Under the pieces are notes generated by a model, which was not told the origin of the DNA, did not search any database, and saw only the letters and a program-made list of their open reading frames with translations. The translations under genes were made by a program, and so were the position numbers. Source: an uncultured Pelagibacteraceae bacterium (GTDB taxonomy: Bacteria; Pseudomonadota; Alphaproteobacteria; Pelagibacterales; Pelagibacteraceae). Taken from it: a stretch of 47,070 nt of DNA. Shown here piece after piece: positions 43,393-47,070 of this stretch; the stretch's first letter is position 1, and every line of letters starts with the position of its first letter. Where the stretch lies: contig CACCPE010000007.1 of assembly GCA_902547825.1 (NCBI GenBank), forward strand, positions 1 through 47,070. The letters are read 5' to 3'.

Positions 43393-44141
43393 TAAAGTTT
43401 TGATAAAGTAAAAATTTCATAACCATTATTAGTTACACCTACAGTATGTTCAAATTGTGCAGATAAAGATTTATCTTTTGTTACGGCAGTCCAGCCGTCA
43501 TTAAGAGTTTTGGTTTCATATTTTCCTAGGTTTATCATAGGCTCAATTGTGAAAATCATTCCAGCTCTGATCTTTTCACCTGTGCCTTTTTTCCCATAAT
43601 GAAGAACATTAGGTTCTTTGTGAAACTGTTGTCCAATACCATGTCCACAAAAATCTTGAACAACAGAAAAACCCTCAGCTTCAACGTGATTTTGAATAGT
43701 AGCTCCTATATCTCCTAAATGTGTACCATCTTTAATAATTTTAATTGCTTTCATCATTGCATTGTAAGTTGTTTCAACCAATTTTTTAGCCTTAATAGAA
43801 ACTTCTCCAATTTCAAAGGTTCTGCTTGTATCTCCATGCCACCCATCTTTAAAAGCAGTGACATCTACATTTACAATATCTCCCTCTCTCAAAATTTTAT
43901 CAGAGGGTATTCCATGACAAACTACATGATTTACTGAAGTACAGCACGATTTAGGAAAACCTCTATAAAAAAGGGGAGCAGAATATGCGCCATAATCATT
44001 TAAATACTCATAACATAAATTATCAAGTTCTTCCGTCCTTATTCCTGGCATTGCAATTTTTGCTACTTCGTCTAAAGCCCCTGCAGCGATCATCCCAGCA
44101 ACTTTAGTTTTTTCAAAAGATTCCTTAAAATTTTTATCCAT
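43392..44141 (-). CDS. map: Methionine aminopeptidase, type I
   Basis: 249 residues. The five metal ligands of type I enzymes can be placed: the Asp of NVDVTAFKDGWHGDTS (two Asp, of DVT and GDTS), the His of CGHGIGQQFHKEPNV, the Glu of FTIEPMIN, and the Glu of SAQFEHTVGV. The substrate-binding histidine is in VNHVVCHGIP. It removes N-terminal Met from nascent proteins, for example to expose the Thr of the Anbu homologue. It lies between sfsA (no gap) and purB (1-base overlap). Confidence 0.95.
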   Translation of the reverse strand: MDKNFKESFEKTKVAGMIAAGALDEVAKIAMPGIRTEELDNLCYEYLNDYGAYSAPLFYRGFPKSCCTSVNHVVCHGIPSDKILREGDIVNVDVTAFKDGWHGDTSRTFEIGEVSIKAKKLVETTYNAMMKAIKIIKDGTHLGDIGATIQNHVEAEGFSVVQDFCGHGIGQQFHKEPNVLHYGKKGTGEKIRAGMIFTIEPMINLGKYETKTLNDGWTAVTKDKSLSAQFEHTVGVTNNGYEIFTLSKL

Positions 44142-44840
44142 TTAATAAATTTTGAACTTTATTAATTGATTTAGTTTTATTCCTTTTGGTGAAAATTTAC
44201 AATCATAGCAAAGGATTTTTAAATTTTTTTTAACAGCTTTTGTAAGTAATTTCCAATATTCTAAATCTATATCTTTAGCTATTCTAAATTCTCTACAATC
44301 ATCTCTTTGAATTACATAAAAAAGATATATTTGAAAGCCTTTCTTTTTGGCTTTTAACAATTCTTTAATATGTTTAAGACCCCGAGAAGTAATTGCATCT
44401 GGGAATTCTGACAAATTTCTCTCCCTTGAAAGAGTCACATTTTTTACTTCGATGAAGCATTTCTTATTATTTTCTGAAACTAAAAAATCGAATCTTGTAT
44501 TTTTTCCAAATTTTACCTCTTGTTTGATGGTAATTGATTTTTTAAAATTTTTAACAATTCCACTCTTCAAAGCATCAAATACAATTTTATTTGTTAAGTG
44601 TGTATTAACTCCTACTTTTGCACTTCCAGATTTAATAATTTGTAATGTATATTTAAGTTTTCTTTTTGGATTATCAGATTTACTCAACCAAACCTTATTA
44701 CCTTTTTTTAACAAACCCATCATTGAGCCTGTATTTGGACAATGAGCTGTTACAACATTATTGCCAATTTTTATATCTACAAAAAAACGTTTGTATCTTT
44801 TAATGAATTCACCTGATATTAATGTTTCTTTAAAATTCAT
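44142..44840 (-). CDS. sfsA: SfsA family protein (sugar fermentation stimulation protein homologue)
   Basis: 232 residues. The N-terminal OB-like part has GEFIKRYKRFFVDI and VTAHCPNTGSMMGLL; the C-terminal nuclease-like part has TRFDFLV and CFIEVKNVTLS (a D...ExK arrangement), then FPDAITSRGLKHIKEL. SfsA binds DNA and the fold suggests nuclease ability, but its role remains unclear. It is the first gene of the long minus-strand operon; its ATG is 16 bases from the divergent CinA-like gene, so a shared promoter region hardly exists. Confidence 0.92.
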   Translation of the reverse strand: MNFKETLISGEFIKRYKRFFVDIKIGNNVVTAHCPNTGSMMGLLKKGNKVWLSKSDNPKRKLKYTLQIIKSGSAKVGVNTHLTNKIVFDALKSGIVKNFKKSITIKQEVKFGKNTRFDFLVSENNKKCFIEVKNVTLSRERNLSEFPDAITSRGLKHIKELLKAKKKGFQIYLFYVIQRDDCREFRIAKDIDLEYWKLLTKAVKKNLKILCYDCKFSPKGIKLNQLIKFKIY

Positions 44841-44856
44841 GTATAATTAATAATCT

Positions 44857-45612
44857 ATGAAGAAAAAAAAAAAAGTAAATGCTGCAATTTTAATTATTGG
44901 TAATGAAATTTTATCTGGAAGAACACAAGATAAAAATATTGCATTTTTAAGTAATTGGTTGAATTTAAATTGTGGAATTACAGTTTTAGAAGTTAGAATT
45001 ATACCTGACGTTGAAAAAATTATAGTGAAGAATGTAAAATTATTGTCAAAAGAATTTAACTATGTATTTACAACTGGAGGCATTGGACCCACCCATGATG
45101 ATATCACCGCAGCTTCTATATCAAAAGCATTTAGATTAAAATACCAATATAATAAAGAGGCATTCAGGATACTAGAGAATTATTATGGAAAAGAAAATTT
45201 TAATGATGGTAGGAAAAAAATGGCAAAAATGCCAGCTTCAACAAAATTAATTTATAATCCTTCTAGTGCTGCTCCAGGATTTATTACAAAAAATGTTTTT
45301 TCTTTACCTGGAGTGCCATCAATTTTAAATTCTATGATCGAAAATTGTAAAAAATATTTATCGAAAGGACTTAAAGTTCATAGTTCTACAATCAATATCT
45401 TTACTGTCGAAAGCAATATTTCAAAACAATTAAGTCAAATTCAAAAAAAATATAAAAAATCTGTTGAAATTGGTAGTTATCCTTTTTTTAGGCTTGGTAA
45501 AATTGGAGTATCAATAGTCTCAAGATCTACCTCAAAAATAAAATTAAATAGGGTTAATAAAGATTTAAGAAAAGTAATAAAGTCAAAAAAAATTAAGATT
45601 TTAACATTTTAG
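44857..45612 (+). CDS. CinA N-terminal / molybdopterin-binding domain protein
   Basis: 251 residues with the MoaB/Mog-type fold of CinA. Motifs: ILIIGNEILSGRTQDKN, TTGGIGPTHDDIT (the GGIGPTHDD signature), and KNVFSLPGVPSILNSM. The C-terminal part is the regulator-like domain of COG1058 proteins rather than the amidase domain of full CinA, which is absent. Members without the deamidase domain have pyrophosphatase activity on NAD-like compounds in some bacteria; the activity here is an inference. Its stop overlaps the convergent GT9 gene by 4 bases. The start has four adjacent Lys codons in A-rich sequence. Confidence 0.85.
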   Translation: MKKKKKVNAAILIIGNEILSGRTQDKNIAFLSNWLNLNCGITVLEVRIIPDVEKIIVKNVKLLSKEFNYVFTTGGIGPTHDDITAASISKAFRLKYQYNKEAFRILENYYGKENFNDGRKKMAKMPASTKLIYNPSSAAPGFITKNVFSLPGVPSILNSMIENCKKYLSKGLKVHSSTINIFTVESNISKQLSQIQKKYKKSVEIGSYPFFRLGKIGVSIVSRSTSKIKLNRVNKDLRKVIKSKKIKILTF

Positions 45613-46562
45613 ATTAAACTTAAAACTTCATCGACTTCAATAGAATTTATATCTTTATTTTTATAAATTTTCTTACTATCCAATATTTTGGTATATTTAT
45701 TTTTTGGAGCAAATTTATCAGAGTTTGTAGGTCCAAACAAAACAATCATTGGTATATTTGCTAAAGCCATCATATGCATAATGCCATTATCAATTGACAC
45801 TGCAGTATTTAATCTTGATGCTAAAGCTGTTACAAGGGCTGGACATGCAAATTTAGTATTTAACTCTGGAAAAATTGCTGCAGGAACTTGGTTTTTAATT
45901 TTTTCAATTAAATCAATTTTATCTTTTTCAATAAAAAAAACTGGAACCTTGTTCTTGGAAAGTATCTTATTAGCTAAAGCTGTGAATTTATAAATTGACC
46001 AGCTTTTTTTTCTGTATTCATTTCCTTGAGTTATCGAGAATCCTACATAGTTTGAATTTGGAAGCAATTTTTTTGCTTCAAAAAGAATTTCTCGTGGCAA
46101 TTTATTTACTTTAAATCCCAATTCAACAATATCTTCCTCAAAAAATAAACTTAAGTTTTCTAAATGATTAGAAGAGTAGGACTCAATTTTTTTTGATGAA
46201 AAATAGCCTTTTAAAGTCATTGAATAAAACATTTCATGAGGAATTTTTTTTAAGATTATTGTATTTCTCATTTTAGTTTGCAAATCAATTATTAGATCAA
46301 ATTTTTCGTAAGCTCTTTGAGTAGTTCTTTTTTTAGCAACAAAAAAATGCCACCACCTAAAGCCAAAATAATTCAAACCTAGATTAACAGTTTCTAATTT
46401 TATGTTATATTCTTTAAGTTTGCCTTCAAAATGATTTTCGTGGGCACCTAAATAAAAAAACTTAGCCTTTCTAAAATGACTTTTTAAACTAATTAGTAAT
46501 GGAAAAAGTTGTATTGAGTCTCCCAAACCACCACCAGAATTATATATCAAGATTTTTTTCAT
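45609..46562 (-). CDS. Glycosyltransferase family 9 (heptosyltransferase-like)
   Basis: 317 residues. The N terminus MKKILIYNSGGGLGDSIQLF carries the glycine-rich loop (SGGGLGD), and the C-terminal nucleotide-sugar motif is SIDNGIMHMMALANIPMIVLFGPT (SIDNGIMHM, LFGPT). The usual GT9 motif has a Thr-Gly-Pro step where this has Asn-Gly-Ile, so it is a divergent member. It probably adds a heptose-like sugar to a lipid core or other glycan at the inner membrane. It stands beside the broken tRNA-Leu and the unknown edge gene, so it may be the last gene of the conserved chromosome or the first of a variable surface-glycan region. Confidence 0.78.
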   Translation of the reverse strand: MKKILIYNSGGGLGDSIQLFPLLISLKSHFRKAKFFYLGAHENHFEGKLKEYNIKLETVNLGLNYFGFRWWHFFVAKKRTTQRAYEKFDLIIDLQTKMRNTIILKKIPHEMFYSMTLKGYFSSKKIESYSSNHLENLSLFFEEDIVELGFKVNKLPREILFEAKKLLPNSNYVGFSITQGNEYRKKSWSIYKFTALANKILSKNKVPVFFIEKDKIDLIEKIKNQVPAAIFPELNTKFACPALVTALASRLNTAVSIDNGIMHMMALANIPMIVLFGPTNSDKFAPKNKYTKILDSKKIYKNKDINSIEVDEVLSLI

Positions 46563-46631
46563 GGTATAAATATACTTTAAAAGATTATAATAATAATATA
46601 AATGTCATATACATATTAATAAAATTAATGT

Positions 46632-46670
46632 GCCCTCGTGGTGAAATTGGTAGACACAAAGGACTTAAAA
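46632..46670 (+). pseudogene. 5' half of tRNA-Leu(UAA)
   Basis: GCCCTCG (acceptor strand), GGTGAAATTGGTAGAC (D arm) and the anticodon loop CTTAAAA with anticodon TAA are intact, from 46632 to 46670. After this point the sequence no longer matches a tRNA: the 3' anticodon strand is CCCTA instead of a TCCTT complement, there is no long variable arm, no T-loop and no acceptor partner CGAGGGC in the rest of the window. Without its 3' half this cannot be a functional tRNA. Confidence 0.8.
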
Positions 46671-46896
46671 CCCTAGGGACTCACAAATTCAATATTCTCA
46701 GACATTCTCAGGTAGTCTCATAACATTATCAATTCTAACTTTCTTATTAAGCCTTTCAATTAATATTAGAAATCAAGATAAATTAATTTGTGCAAACTAG
46801 TGGACAGACTAGAAGACAACTTTAGATTTAGTAGCAAAAACACACCATGAGACACAGTGCAGTTTGACTATTTCTATTACTATCTTATTCAGAGCT
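46671..46896. other. Non-coding junction with periodic TCTCA repeats, att-like
   Basis: This is the main part of the only gene gap over 300 bases (46563-46896). Directly after the tRNA fragment comes the palindrome CCCTAGGG (46671-46678), then TCTCA at 46696, 46706 and 46716, exactly 10 bases apart. Inverted partners lie further on: GTCTCAT (46715-46721) with ATGAGAC (46847-46853), and TAGTCT (46713-46718) with AGACTA (46806-46811). ACTAG is also repeated directly at 46796 and 46808. I see no credible coding frame. Arrays of arm-type sites next to a tRNA anticodon loop recall an integrase attachment region. Confidence 0.45.
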
Positions 46897-47070
46897 ATGA
46901 TTTCTAAAATAATTAATAATTTTTCGAATTACTTTATTTTGAATAGTAAAGATTATTTAGTTGGTCAAAATTTAATAGAAGATTTTGTAAATAATAAATA
47001 CTTTGAAAGTTTATTAATAAATTTAGCGGAGATAAATCCGTATGACCCCAAAATTTCAAATGAATTCTTA
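46897..47070 (+). CDS. Start of an unknown gene, cut by the window edge
   Basis: A frame of 58 codons opens at ATG 46897 and remains open to the right edge. The product begins MISKIINNFSNYFILNSKDY and is Asn/Lys/Ile-rich without a signal peptide or membrane segment in the visible part. No family is recognisable from 58 residues. It lies beyond the tRNA-Leu junction, so it is the first candidate cargo gene of a variable or integrated region. No clear ribosome site precedes the ATG. Confidence 0.45.
   Translation, partial: MISKIINNFSNYFILNSKDYLVGQNLIEDFVNNKYFESLLINLAEINPYDPKISNEFL

Noticed and set aside
42992..43411. 139-residue frame antisense to purB
   Set aside because: Overlaps conserved purB codons, no motif, and no room for its own promoter.
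44347..44745. 132-residue frame antisense to sfsA
   Set aside because: Shadow of a conserved gene; Phe/Leu/Ser-rich composition is what antisense of Lys/Asn-rich coding gives.
46632..46896. Group I intron in the anticodon loop of tRNA-Leu(UAA), as in cyanobacteria
   Set aside because: The break position fits, but the R-like AGACTA lies after the S-like TAGTCT, the reverse of group I order, and no 3' exon of the tRNA appears within the window.

Overview
The window reads as chromosomal DNA of a streamlined marine alphaproteobacterium, most likely the SAR11 clade (Candidatus Pelagibacter or a close relative). The grounds are the strong A+T bias with Lys/Asn/Ile-rich proteins, the near absence of intergenic DNA (many genes overlap by 1-14 bases or share a TAATG or ATGA junction), alphaproteobacterial gene orders (purC-purS-purQ-purL-bolA-grxD), and the gene content. 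The species is an inference. I see no rRNA, CRISPR array or insertion sequence, and the only RNA gene signal is a broken tRNA-Leu at the right end.

Layout. 1-4741: the end of a fused AdoMet decarboxylase/spermidine synthase, a nitrilase-family amidase, a DUF6165 protein, two glycosyltransferases and a thioredoxin-like protein. 4783-8751: gamma carbonic anhydrase, a secreted lyase-like protein, a flavin oxidase-like protein, a beta-hydroxyacid dehydrogenase and an MFS transporter. 8790-12546: rpoZ, dusA, a TauE-type exporter and a phosphohexomutase. 12733-16331: nrdAB and a methyltransferase. 16337-18604: a bacterial proteasome homologue (Anbu) divergent from a circularly permuted ATP-grasp ligase. 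18608-21677: a complete zinc uptake locus (znuA against znuC-znuB-zur) with two Zur boxes between the divergent genes. 21813-23726: a betaine-type ABC transporter without an ATPase gene. 23727-26815 (minus): methylisocitrate lyase, 2-methylcitrate synthase, a 58-residue membrane protein and a homocysteine methyltransferase in one overlapping operon.

26853-31076: LysE exporter, phosphoglycolate phosphatase, a GlmU reduced to its acetyltransferase half, glmS and a small beta-carbonic-anhydrase-like protein. 31159-36981: DAHP synthase, nadE, cysS, cimA and trmJ. 37027-37644: rpsD. 37650-44840 (minus): one long convergent operon sfsA-map-purB-purC-purS-purQ-purL-bolA-grxD. 44857-46562: a CinA-like protein and a third glycosyltransferase. 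46632-47070: the 5' half of tRNA-Leu(UAA), cut exactly after the anticodon loop, followed by non-coding DNA with 10-base periodic TCTCA repeats and the start of an unknown gene. This looks like the edge of an integrated or hypervariable region.

How the parts work together: most of the window is core metabolism (purines, isoleucine precursor, aromatic precursor, NAD, dNTPs, amino sugars) plus nutrient transport. The items most worth a second look are the reduced Anbu/ATP-grasp pair, the tRNA-Leu junction, the half GlmU, the 58-residue protein hidden between prpC and the methyltransferase, and the paired Zur operators.
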